NCBI RefSeq assembly: GCF_030247195.1
Contig: NW_026683360.1
Coordinates: forward strand, 124,001 to 188,000
Source: Topomyia yanbarensis
Taxonomy: Eukaryota > Arthropoda > Insecta > Diptera > Culicidae
Length of the DNA: 64,000 nucleotides
Direction: 5' to 3'
Shown here: positions 9,881-21,133 of the stretch, one piece after another
Numbering within the stretch: position 1 is the first letter of the stretch
How the letters are laid out: the number at the start of each line of letters is the position of its first letter
Notes under the pieces: generated by a model
The model's database searches: none
What the model was told of the DNA's origin: nothing
Seen by the model: only the letters and a program-made list of their open reading frames with translations
Program-made: the position numbers and the translations under genes

Positions 9881-12460
9881 AAGCAGTTTCCATTCCTGTC
9901 GATCGCCTCCAAGCACAGCACAGTTTGTGAAAAATGCCCATGTAAAGCAATTCGAGTACGAAGATCTGGATGCCGTTCGCGCTATCGTTCACCATGATCG
10001 CGTTTTGTCCCATTTTCTATGGGATTTCCCATCTCTATGGGACCGATTTGCGATAATGGGCAGTACTTTCATAACACGCTGATCCGTGCAAAAACGAAGG
10101 AGAAGGAAATACAACTAGCGGTTGGGGTGAAAGAGTTTCACGAAATTGGAAGCTGTGAAATGCTAAACGTGGTCTAGAATTCGCCGGTAGTCGTTTCTGC
10201 ATTAGAAGGACAAGGAACTTGGGAAAATGTATGACTATTGGATAATCGGACACCACCGAGATAGTTCTTGGGTTGTGGTGTGATACCACCGCAGATTATT
10301 TTACATTATTTGTGCATTTGTCTCGAGGATCCGTCATTTCTTCGGAAAGGGAATCGTTTGTGTTACTATTGCCGATTTCAAGTAAATCCTCCTCCCTTTA
10401 TTCTTAAAAAGATACGGCAGGTTACACATAATCGATGATAACTGAGGTTGATTCCCGGAACTGGGCCCCATGTAGGCAGTTAAACTGATAATAATGAGTT
10501 TTATTCCACTAAAAACCTTACGCACATCATCCGTTCCTCCCTATACCGCCTAGTACATATAGTGTTCGTACAACTTTACCGGTTCAGTGGACAGCACATT
10601 AATTATGAAAAGTTAACTCTGCCGGCAGTACCTACTGAGTATTCTCCGTACCTCCAGCGAAACCCGTTTCATGTTGTAGGAATAATTCAACCAAGCAGCT
10701 TATGTCAAATCAAACGGAACCGTGCCGAAAAATCCCTTCCAAAATAACTCCGAAATAATTCACCTGACCAAACAAATTCGCAAAACATGTGGGTGCGTTT
10801 GATATATAATCTCATTAATAATTCCACACGTCAGAAGCAGAGCGCGCACGAATAATTCCGGCTTGAGGTTTTGCGAAAAGCCAACCCTTTCGAACGCGTG
10901 ATCCCTTCTCGCTCGTACTACGCCAATTTACATCCGCCCTGGTGCAGCTCATCCTGCGATAGTATCGTTATCACTTACCCGGATCGGTAAACTCCACCTG
11001 AATTTTCCGTGGAAGGATGAATGTTGGTTAAACTTTCGTGAAATGCCTCGCGATCCGTAAAAGTAACCGAGAACGGAACTGGCGACGTTTTTTTCGGCAT
11101 ATTAGACATTTTTCGTTTAGTAGTGCGTCAGTCAGTGTGGGCGATGCGAACCTAAAATGAGGCTGTGCCAGCGTTAAAGGATACCGTAAAGCTTTCGGTC
11201 TTTACCAACACTACTAACGGTAGGGCTTGTTACAAAATTTGCTTCATCGCCGCAATCGGAAATGATTCTTGGGCGTTAAAGTTAGAAGTTTTGGTTATTT
11301 GCTAGAAGCTATGGTTCAAAGTTTCATATCGTCGATTTCGTGGAACTCAAAATAGTAAATAATAAATTATATGAATTTAAGTTATTTGTATGTCGCATAT
11401 AGAAAAAAAATCAAATGTCAGAAGGCTGAAGTGTAATCTAGAAAATTGACAATGCAACTGGTTTGGTTTTGCCATCGTGTACTCTCAAAATCTTAGTACT
11501 TATCAACATTACAATTACAATGAGACATTTTCTAGTCTTTATCCGCTTTATTCCTCCCTATCATCGTCCGCTTTTGCTGATTTTTAAATTTAATTACAAC
11601 GTGAGTAAAATCCAATCAAAAGCATGTAATCTAATGTTCGCTGTTATTTTCCTCCACCGTTCGGACCGGCTCGGTTACAATTCACGGAGTGTGCCAAAGG
11701 GAAGTGAAAGTCAGAGAGAACGACAGCAGAAAAAAATCAACGATAATGTACTTTCCTCGCTGTGCTCGTAGGCTTTCCATGTTAAACCACTTCCGATTTC
11801 ACCAGCGGGACTCTGCTAACGGCAGCAGGGCGAGGACTAATCCAATGGATTTTCCTGGAAAAAATACGATGCGTGCTCGGCGAATCGTGGGATCATCTCC
11901 ATTGGGAAAATATTTACTGCAGTTACTGGCCGATTGAGGGGATTAGAAGGAACTAAATCGCTAATGCTGTGACTGGGAAATCAGTCCACGAGGGATAACA
12001 AGAAAAGTTAAGCCACTGAGCGGAATCTGATTAGTATACGCAAACAGAGCATGGTGCTGAATTGGACCCGTAATTTTTTTTCACTTGACCGGCATACATA
12101 CTAAATTATCAATTTATTTATTTCGGCATCGGCTAACTGATAACAAAATTTGGTAGTGATGTGGTCATATAATAGAAAATCTCGAAAAAGACACGAGTTA
12201 GGTCGAAAGCCGTACTCGTACAAAGTTTCTTTGAACCCGTTTCAATTGGTTGCTTTGAACGGCGTTGCAAAAACTTTTGTCCTTGTTGCTGGAAAGTGGT
12301 TGACAAAACGTAATTTTCTGTCAAATAACACTTCCAAGTACCGATTGGAATTCATTCTCTCGATGGCTAAGGCTTGATGGCCAAATTCGCAGCGGCTTGT
12401 CCAGTGCCTATAATTTTACCGACTGTGATCTACATATCATTCAGCAATCTATATCTTGGA
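9881..12460. other. Unassigned DNA, no gene recognised
   Basis: No recognisable coding region, RNA gene or complete mobile element. It could be intronic or intergenic host DNA. Composition is mixed, with a moderately GC-rich part around 10850-11150. Confidence 0.5.
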
Positions 12461-12469
12461 GCACAGCAT

Positions 12470-12640
12470 GGACGAATCTTGAGGCAATTGAACGAAAGAT
12501 TTTTAGATCATAAGCGAAAAGTAATTTTCCAGACTTAATGCGGGAACAGATATCGTTGATGAATACGAGGAATATCAATGACCTTAGGGGACTTTCTTAA
12601 GGTGCGCAGGTGGCGTTTCAAATTCGGTTGAGCGTGTGAT
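12470..12640 (-). pseudogene. LINE reverse transcriptase fragment, minus strand
   Basis: Read on the minus strand, this gives SPLRSLIFLVFINDICSRIK and then LLFAYDLKIF, matching the jockey/CR1-type palm (GSHLGPLIF-LFINDI followed by YADDLKIF). The catalytic YADD is altered to AYD, and the preceding GVPQGS motif is damaged by a stop. A fossil of about 55 codons with no recognisable flanking LINE sequence. Confidence 0.65.
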
Positions 12641-13648
12641 ACCAATGTTAACAAAAGCGGCTTGTTCGTAAATTTTAAATTATTCTCAGATGAAAAAAGA
12701 GCACTTTTGCTTTCGTTTAGTGCGTATTTCAGCGATAATGAAGTTTTGTTCTAATATTTTGCTACCTGACACTGATCATCATTTAAACCAAAGAATATGA
12801 TACTTTTAGTAAAACATTTTGTTAGCCTTTTCCGCAACATTAACTGATGAGCACATTTTCATACATAGTTAAAACGAAAATTCGTTTCTCATGTTTGGGG
12901 GGACAAAAACACTTTAAGATAATGCAGAATATTACAAATAAGCTATTTATCGCAGATACATGCTGTTTTCTTTGGGATGTTTTGCTTCAGACTTACATTT
13001 TACCTCGTCTATCTCTACTACACCCCAAGACGAGCATTTATCTTCGATTCATGGCTTGCATTAGGTTGTCCTGAAAGAATGGATGTCCCAACAGAAACCA
13101 TTGTGCTTTATATCTTGATCTCTCTCTATCTTGATGGTCTCTTCAATATCAACGTGGAGAAAGTAATACATATACATTTAAAAGTTTCTAATGAACATAA
13201 CCAACTTGAGACTCCTAATATTCATGACAGAGACAAGCAAAATTACACCACTGAATGGTTGGAAACATGTTTTGGGAAGTGATTTAGGAAAGAAAGATTT
13301 TATCTTGGACACATCTATCAAAAGAAAAATTTGATCTTGATCAGTTTCAAGCTACGGCTAAAATTTTACCGAATGTTGTAAACCGACAAAGTGCATAACC
13401 CTGATCACTAGCGGTTCTGTTTGTCTAAAGTAGCTTTCTGCTCAAAGGTGCTGCTGTACAAAAAGCCAGGATAAGTAGACGAACTTTGTTCAATAAGGCC
13501 CGCGATTGATAATGAGTACCATTTCTTGCCATCAAAAATCCTTAGGTGACTTTCACACAGCTAACCTACAGTAGATTTACGCATGACAAACTCGAATCGC
13601 TGACCACACCGTTGAGCTCAACTTTCTGTGCCGGCACATAGACAAAGT
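12641..13648. other. Unassigned AT-rich DNA
   Basis: No gene or element recognised. A 101-codon open frame near 12977-13282 resembles nothing known to me and is probably chance. Confidence 0.5.
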
Positions 13649-14079
13649 ACTCCTTCCAGTGGCGTAGTAACGGGGGGGGGGGGGGTTGGGGACGAATCCC
13701 CCCCCCCCCCGAAATATTTTGGAGAATTTTGAAAAAAATCAATAAGTTAAACAAATATATGCCTAAAATTTTGAATGAAATGAAAGTTTCATTTGCAAAA
13801 GTTATCTTGTGAAAATATTTCCTTGTAGTGAAAATTGGCTGCAGACTCGACACCTACCTGACGGCACGTTGTGGAGGCTAGTTCAACCGCCGAGGACTAT
13901 AACAAGTAGATCGCGGCGAAGCGAGGAGCTGGGAGCTTATTGGTTCACGAAACGGATATCGATACCGAGAGAAATTTCGCCACATTCTGTAGTCCTTGAC
14001 TGACGGCGAACGTGGACTGGAGAGTGTGAGAGAAGTATCCTCATAGAGACCACCAGGCGATTCTGCAGCACGAAGAAGG

Positions 14080-15710
14080 ACGCAAGCTAAAGTGGAAGAC
14101 GAAAGCCTTTAACGAAAACCTCTTTGTTAAGTTACTTCGGCGAACAACGGAATCAAGTACGTTGATGCGGCAAGAAGGATTGTGACGGCTTGTGACGTTA
14201 CAATGTCACGAAAACTAGGGCCATGCAGTAGACGGCGTGCATATTACGGGTTAAATGACTAGCTCAGTACGCTACACGCTGCTTGTTTTAGATCCAGAAG
14301 GCGGGCTCAGAGCGTAAGATCGGAGAGTGCGAGAGGAGCGCAAGCGACGTTTCGAGAAGGAGGGACTCTTTAAAACGGGAGATCAAGCTTAGCAAGCCAA
14401 TTGCCATAAGTAGCTGTGCTGAGAAATAAACGCCAATCCCTGGGGGACGCGTACTGAGTCGTCATGACGAAGACGAGGGTCTGCGACACCAGCTGAAATA
14501 TACCCGGGAAAACTAAAGATAATCGTAGAAGGTCTCTTCCCAAATCACGATTCAACTACCTGGTCACCGACACCGTACGACGAAGAAGAAGGAGGTAACA
14601 CAGCCGAGTGGTAAGTGACTAACGACGAGCTCAAAGAAGCGTCCATGTGACTAAAATCAAAGAAAACCCCCGGTCCGGATGGAATACCAACCGTGGCGCT
14701 GATAGCTGCGATCCTGGCGTATCCGGACATGTTCAGGATGCTACTGCTGAAGTCTTTAGATGATGGTAATCCCCGAAATGAGAAAGGTACAGAAATTGAT
14801 GTTGCTGCCAAAGTGTGGGAAGTCACCGAGCCATGCAACCTCGAATAGACCAATGCCGCAGCGTGGCATAAAAGAATGATCCAGATCCTGAAGAGCTACT
14901 TCCAGAGTAGAGTACTGCTGTACCAGACGAACAAACGGGCAATAGGCAATGCGAGTCACAGCGGGCGTTCCTCAGGGCTCCATTCCCTGTCTAACACTTT
15001 AGAATGAGACGTACGATTGGGTCTTAACACTGCGGCTTCCCAGGAAAGTGAAAATCGTTGGTTTCGATGTGTCACTAACGGTGAGACACTTGAAGAAATG
15101 GAGGTGTCGGTGACGGAGACAATGAAACCGCGAAAAGCTGAACAGGACGCTTCGACTGCTGGTCGTACGAGTTACGATTGTGTACCGGAGGCAGTATGCC
15201 TTGTCGCCGAGATGATCCCCATCTACATTACCCTGACGGAGGATATCAAGTGCTACAAACAATGAAACGCCAGAAACGTGAGGAAGATGATGAGAATCGA
15301 TTCGATGGTGACATGGCAGCAGGAATGTGACAGTACGGAGAAGAAAAGTGGACCTACCGGCTAATCCAAACCTGTCGGCGTGGGTCAATAGAAAGCACGG
15401 AGAGATGACCTTCCACCTGAAACAGCTCCTACCGAACCACGGCTACTTAAGGAGTATCTTTATCGGTGTGGGTACGCAACGTCAACACTGTGCTTGGAGT
15501 GTGAGATCGTCGAGGAGACACCGGAGCGTCTTTGAATATCCGACGTTTGAAGTCTTTGAATGTCCGAGGAGAGTCTTTGAATGTCCGAGGTTTGAAGTGA
15601 CGTGCAGGGAGCTACTTAAAACGGGAGGACCGGACATCAACCCGGATAATGTAGCCTACAGAATGACAAGCGACGTAAAGACGTGGAACACAGTAAGCAG
15701 TGATATGATG
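14080..15710 (+). pseudogene. R1-group LINE ORF2 (decayed), inside the hAT element
   Basis: Fragments in shifting frames follow the R1 ORF2 order: WKTKAFNENLFVKLLRR (14091), MSRKLGPC-RRRAYY, KLKIIVEGLFPNHDSTTW (14513), then KTPGPDGIPTVAL at the start of the reverse transcriptase (14663). Next come LLLKSLDDG, LKSYFQSRVLLYQT, the tail WVNRKHGEMTFHLKQLLPNH (15378-) and a damaged Cys-His finger. The palm region with the YADD/FADD pair is mostly deleted. Near 15530-15600 the stretch encoding VFE-P-FEV is triplicated. Similar in layout to the C-terminus at 3-686 but a different, older family. Confidence 0.75.
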
Positions 15711-15715
15711 TAGAT

Positions 15716-15950
15716 CAGTGATTGTCAACCTGGGGTCCGCGGACCCCTAGGGGGCCGCGAAGTCATTGCTGGGAGTCCGCGAAGAAAAATATATTTTCCG
15801 AGTGAATATTGAAATTTCAAGTCATGTTTCCTAACAAATTGAAAATAACATATTGATAGTATACAAAATTGATGTTTATCTATGGGGGTCCGCAGCAATC
15901 CAGTATGATATCTAAGGAGTCCGTGGTACGAAAAAGGTTGAGAACCGCTG
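15716..15950. mobile_element. hAT-type MITE (235 bp) inserted in the R1 LINE
   Basis: It starts CAGTGATTGTCAACC and ends GGTTGAGAACCGCTG, inverted repeats typical of hAT MITEs. The 8-base duplication ATGTAGAT is exact at 15708-15715 and 15951-15958. A perfect 16-base palindrome GGGGTCCGCGGACCCC lies just inside the left end. Non-coding. It interrupts the C-terminal reading frame of the LINE. Confidence 0.93.
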
Positions 15951-15989
15951 ATGTAGATCATGACCGTCTTACAACGGAATGGACATTGA

Positions 15990-16900
15990 ACAACGGTTTC
16001 GGGAGAGCAATCATCGCCAGGGAACTCTCCGCAGGAATAAGCTAGATTCACCGCCGAGGACTAGTCGAGTAGAATGCAACAGAGCAGCGAGTATGAGTCG
16101 TCGAAACGCCAGCGAACCGGACGTCACGCTCCATGCGGATTCGTCAGACCGACCACGGCACCCCACCGGTTGTTCCGATAGAAAAATAGCGAAAACCAAC
16201 GAATAATCGATATTGGGAGAACTTTTTTCGCCAGAGAACTCTCCGTTAGCGTAAGCTAGATTCACCGCTGGGGACTAGACTGAGTAGACAGCGACGAGAC
16301 ACCACTAGTCACGGGTCATCGGCGCACCAGTGCACCGGACACCCTGCTTCACCAGAATCGGAACCTAGCTGATTAGCTCGATCTCGGGAGAACTTCTCTC
16401 GCCGGGGAATTCTTTGTCGGAGTAGGTTAGGTCCATCGTCGGGGACTAGACCGAGTTGTTCGTGAACAAGTCTAGCAGCTGAATGGATCATCAAGGAAGT
16501 AGTGCTAAATGGCCCAAGAAGAGAACTAAAGGGTTTATAGGAGTTGCGGTGCTAAATGGCACCGGTCACGGAGCCAAAGGGCTCAAGAACTTATAGTACT
16601 GAAGACTCGGTATCGGGAGAACTTCTTTCGTCTGGGACCTCTCCGTCAGCGTACAGTCAGATTCACCGCCGGGAACGAGACCGCGTAGATCGCGACGATA
16701 CACCACCAGCCGCGCCGGGGCTCCAGCAAACCGGACGCCCTACTCTACCGGAATCGCCGAACTGACCGCAGCACCTGGCTGGTTGGCTCGCTTTCGAACT
16801 TCTCTCGCCGGGGAATTTTTCATCGAAGTAGGCTAGATCTATCGTCGGGGACTAGACCGAGTAGTTCGCGAAGCAGTCGGAAGCTCAACGAAGAAGTGGT
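15990..16900 (+). repeat. Tandem repeats in the R1 LINE 3' UTR
   Basis: Five degenerate units, each beginning TCGGGAGAACTTCTCTCGCC and continuing through a GATTCACCGCCGGGGACTAG-like segment, start near 15997, 16218, 16385, 16614 and 16793. Spacing is about 170-230 bases. Part of the same sequence (CCGCCGAGGACTA) also appears upstream at 13890. As in the element at 1-1609, the repeats follow the ORF2 end, so they are 3' UTR repeats, but the motif differs. Confidence 0.8.
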
Positions 16901-17171
16901 ACTGAATTGCACAAGGGAACTGAAGGGCTCAGTAAATTAGACAGTCTGAAGTTTGCCGCCCAGATTGTCCTCGTAGGGGAAGAGCATTCATTCTATACAG
17001 CTAGCTTTCCTACCTTGACTACCCAAACCCGTTCGCTGAGTTGTTGGTTTTGCACTTTTTTTTCCTGCTCAGAATGTATTTGAACATTTTTTCATATATA
17101 TATATACAAAAAATTTCATATACACCCCCCCCCCCCCCGAAAAATTTTCTTACTACGCCACTGACTCCTTC

Positions 17172-18358
17172 AAAACAATCGTTTCTCTAGTAATGTCAAT
17201 TGCTTGTTTATTTAATATTTAACATTTTATCTCTGGGCCGGAAAAAGATCACAAATTCACCGATCACTCATGGGATCGAAAAAAATTAATCAAGTGCAAA
17301 AATGAGATTTAGGCTCGTGATTTTATAATTGCTTAACATGATTACTGCCAAGAAAATCAACAAACCATGGAAGTAACGATGTTGGGACTAGATTAGAGGC
17401 CACTTCGTCGCTGTTGTGCTATCTTATGACAAACGCCATTTTGGGGTAAACTGAGTTAGATATGCCACATTACTTGTTTAAAAAATCTCCACAAAGTGGC
17501 GTTTTCAGAATTTTGAAATTCTACTTGGTTACTTAGATATAGCGAAAAACATGATGAGAAATTGTGAGTTTTTTGCTTCAAATCACTGTATCTTGGGATT
17601 TGCTCAAGTTATATAGAAGTTTTAGATGTTTTTATGTGTGAAAATGTCTGAGGAACACAATGGCATAAACATTTTCAAAAGAAAATTACATGAGTTGTGA
17701 GAAAAACACAGTTTTAGTTTTAAATTGGAAATAAAGGATGTTTGGCAACACTGTAACCAAAAATAACAATTTTTTCTAGATTCCCTGACTCATTTCCTTC
17801 AAAATTCATTTCACCGATTGTTTATAGACCATATGAACCCAAAGATATGAATAAAAGCTAAAAAGTGATGATTTTTTTCTATGGAAAATTTTCCATGCAC
17901 GATTATGACACGTCATACAATTTTTGTCATCAATACACGCCTATGACACGTGTGAGTGCGACTTTTGTTTATATTCATAGTAAAAACTCGCAACATAGTC
18001 AACCGATCTTTGTAATATTCGAGAGATTAATGCAGAATAGATAGAAGCATCAATTGTCTTCTTTGGATTGTTTATAGTAATTAGTAGCATTAGTAATTAG
18101 TGGATTGTCCGCCTATATTAAAGAGCTTTTTTCCGCTTTGCCTTTGATTTGATTTGACTTTCGAGATTTCTCGCAATGATCTTGTCCCATGCCAATTTGA
18201 TGGATATAATATCCGAAGAGGGAGTTCTAAGAGTTTAAAAAAAATGTCTCATCACACTGTTAGGTGGAGTAAAAGCGTTTTGACCATCTAAATTAATTAT
18301 TTAAATTTTTAATGCCATGGTTTCAATAATCTGTGATTTTATCCATTGGAATCTGTTC
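17172..18358. other. Unassigned AT-rich DNA
   Basis: No gene. The segment 17380-17960 has the look of a dispersed mosquito repeat, but no terminal repeats or target duplication were found. Confidence 0.4.
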
Positions 18359-18885
18359 TTAACCCTTTCATGCCCAACTTTTTTCTAGTGCATGTAAGGT
18401 TTCAAAACTATTTTTCCTTGAAAACGGTGGGGTCAAGAAACACGAAAAGCCTATTGTCATAAAGATAGGTGCTTCCATGGCAGTGCTAGAAGCTGGTCAA
18501 TTTTTACCTTCTAATGCTCAATACAATTCTCCTAGAATAATTACAATAGTCCAATTACATGGAAAACGTAGCCAACGACAGTCTAAATTGATAAGTTTTA
18601 TCAGTTTTCAATAATATTGCACCATAACGAAGATATATGAAAAAATCATTTTCCGTCGTCAACGCAAATTGTCCCTGGCAGCACTGCTACATCGGAATCC
18701 AATCAGACTAATTGCAATAACTTCAGTTCTAGAGCTGATCCTTGTAACTGTTAGTACTCAAATTAAAGACAATAATCACATTAATGAGCCTTATTTGTTT
18801 TTGTGAGCAAATCTCGCCTCAATCAAAAGTTATAGCTGTTTAAAAACGCCGTTGTTCACAAACAACATAGGCATGAATGGGTTAA
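18359..18885 (-). mobile_element. piggyBac-like MITE, copy B (complete)
   Basis: This copy has both ends: TTAACCCTTTCATGCCCA on the left and the reverse complement of TTAACCCATTCATGCC on the right, with TTAA at 18359-18362 and 18882-18885. It is 527 bp and is a reverse-complement relative of copy A at 5747. TTAA targets with CCC-starting repeats are characteristic of piggyBac. No transposase ORF. A short piece of the same terminus also occurs at 49315-49342. Confidence 0.9.
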
Positions 18886-19831
18886 AAGTATTTCTGAACA
18901 GTACGCGCACAAATCGCGAAAATTTGAACCATTTTTGTTGAATTTGCAAAGTGCACCCTCATATTCAAAATAAAGGCGTAGTCCTACGTCAAAAGTATGT
19001 CAAGTTACATGGAATACTGTCACAATAATAAAGGCAAGAAAAATATATGACAATCGAATTTGTTTATCAACGAAGATGGTATCTTCCAATGCAATTCTAA
19101 ATCATTAGTTCCGTATCGTTCTTTACTCGAATCAAACGCATAGTACAAAGCAGTTGCGACAGTCAAATTCGGTAGCAGTTTAGCTCGAGGATAATAGCGG
19201 CACTCTTCAAATAGTCGATCGAAACTTTGAAAACCACGTGCTGAGACGTGATGTGCTATCACGAATCCCCTCGTAAATAGTTAGTCATTCTTGTGCATGC
19301 CACCAGCCATTCGGGCGGCATCTAATGTACTCGCTTCATTTGCGTCGTGCCATATGTCACCATGTCATTCACTAGAGAAAGTGCATCTGTTATCACATAA
19401 ATCAACACATACCTACACTACTACTCACAAGTGCAACATGCCATGCTCCGGTTGACTGACACTGTGCGAACCTTCCGCATTTGGGCTCTAGCAAATCACA
19501 GTCGGTGATCAAACAAATTGCTTTATTCTGCAATATTTGCACTGGCTCTGCTGTTTGACATTCTGTCCACATTTTGTAGAAGCTTTCCGAGTGGTTGCGG
19601 TTTACGTTTTCTTTGAAAAGCTCTATTAAATGATTGCAAGCATTTGATCGATTTCGTTTGCCGAATAGAATTTGCTAGTGCAAGTTGAAATCATTGGGTT
19701 CATGAATTCTCGTTTACGATAAGTCTGAAGTTTCAATGAAGGGGCCGTTTTGAAATGAGCACCCAACATAGTAGCGTTGATTGTTAATAAATATCGTTGA
19801 ATGTTTTTAATTTTGTTTTGGTCAAACATAG
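18886..19831. other. Unassigned DNA
   Basis: No coding region or repeat family recognised. Confidence 0.5.
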
Positions 19832-19992
19832 GGGAACTGGGGATAAGGCGGGGATATTGAGGACATACTCAAGTGTAACATAGAAAAAGCATGTTTTGTC
19901 AATATGTGATGGTTCATGTTGTAGTTCCATATGCTGGTTTTCGGCTGTCCAGATTGATTGTGTTACGAAAATCAATAAGTATCTTTGTTTAA

Positions 19993-20070
19993 AGAAATAG
20001 AACAAATATCTGCACTTTTTTCAGACACCCGCAGTCTGCAAAAAGTGCAAATATTTGTATGTTTTCTATT
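19993..20070. repeat. Imperfect palindrome (hairpin-forming)
   Basis: Arms of roughly 30-35 bases, including CAAATATCTGCACTTTTT on one side and AAAAAGTGCAAATATTTG on the other, around a short centre (ACACCC). A few mismatches. It lies inside the TIR element at 19832-21108. Confidence 0.85.
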
Positions 20071-20338
20071 TCGGACATATGATGAGGGTAAGATGGACAT
20101 GTTGGAGATACGATGATCACAAAACAAAATGTCACAATTTACTGTTCCCAATGGATGTTTTTGAATAGATTTTTGTTATCCTTTACATATATGTTCACTT
20201 TGAGTCGATAATTTACGCTTTGGGGTCTAATTTAAAGTCGAAGCAAATGCTGTATTATCTAATATCGTATTTCCATTTTCATAAAGAGAGTTATACAATC
20301 ACCTTTAGTGATCACTAATTCTAAACTGGAAAGTTATA

Positions 20339-20874
20339 GACGGCGCCGGTGGTTGAGTGGTAAGCGTGACCGCTACTCATTCCAGTTGGCCTGGGTTCAA
20401 TTCCAGCCGAGTTCGTTGAGATTTTTCTGAGGTGATAAAATGTATGATCATGTCTTCCTTCGGAAGGGAAGTAAGCCGTTGGTCCCCCGGTCCATCAAAT
20501 TGGTGGATCGATATTCTATTCCAGGTAGTGGAATCACCTCTCTGGCGTCGGTAAAGAAGAAGTATATCCAACTTCTATACTCTACTAACAAAAATATCCT
20601 CCTCCCGTGATACTTGTGGAGTGCGCAGTCTCTAGCAAAAGCAAGTATCGGACTAACAATTCCTTCCCTTACCTTCCGCTATCTACGTTCGGGCCTGGCC
20701 GGCGCCGGTATTGATCAAAAACACTTTAGGATTACCAGGAGTTGCACTTTGAAAGATGTTTCGCTAATCCCAAGCATAATTATCCACTGATTCCCTGTGC
20801 AACTTCAGCTAGTCCAGATCGATAACGGAGTAGCAGCCAGGGGTGGTCGCACAAGCTCAAGCCCAAGCTCACTT
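20339..20874 (+). mobile_element. tRNA-derived SINE (536 bp) with 21-bp target duplication
   Basis: The head has RNA polymerase III boxes: A-box TGGTTGAGTGG at 20350-20360 and B-box GGTTCAATTCC at 20394-20404. The body has no similarity I recognise and ends in AAGCTC-like repeats rather than poly-A. The insertion is proved by a perfect 21-base direct repeat at 20318-20338 and 20875-20895. Such a long duplication fits target-primed reverse transcription. The family is not identified; it is not the Feilai type seen at 62325. GGCGCCGGT occurs twice (20342 and 20701), hinting at a composite body. Confidence 0.88.
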
Positions 20875-21133
20875 ATTCTAAACTGGAAAGTTATATATTT
20901 AATATGCAATTGATAACATCAGTTCCTCGATTGCACACTGCCAGAGCATGGGACGCAGTCGTCAACCCTTTCCAGGTTCTAAAAACTTCAGCTAATTGGA
21001 TGGTTCTCCACATTTGAGCAGCTAGATTTTCGTTTCTATAAGTGAGAAATTCCTATAATCGATTTAACCAAGACTGACCGTCTTGCCCCACCTGTATATA
21101 TATTTTTGCAACGTTTACACTTTTTTACTCATT

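Larger units (their letters stand above)
13657..17163. mobile_element. hAT-type element (3.5 kb) with 8-bp target duplication
   Basis: Terminal repeats CAGTGGCGTAGTAA and TTACTACGCCACTG bound the region. The 8-base duplication ACTCCTTC lies at 13649-13656 and 17164-17171, exact on both sides. CAG-type ends with 8-base duplications are the hAT hallmark. Next to the left end are long G and C runs (13672-13712) capable of a hairpin, and a C run sits near the right end. No transposase is visible. The interior is almost wholly an R1-like LINE, so the original element was probably a short MITE that later received the LINE. Confidence 0.9.
19832..21108. mobile_element. TIR element with GGGG-rich ends, split by a SINE
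   Basis: The left end contains AGGGGAACTGGGGATAAGGC (19830-19855). The right end near 21086-21108 is a reverse complement with the core GGTGGGGCAAGACGG. The match is partial, so the exact ends are uncertain. Without the SINE at 20339-20874 it would be about 720 bp. A 75-bp palindrome lies at 19993-20070. It belongs to a set of elements in this window whose ends read TAGGG plus a GGGG module. Confidence 0.5.

Noticed and set aside
12977..13282. 101-codon open frame as a gene
   Set aside because: No start context, domain or neighbour supports it; AT-rich DNA gives such frames by chance.
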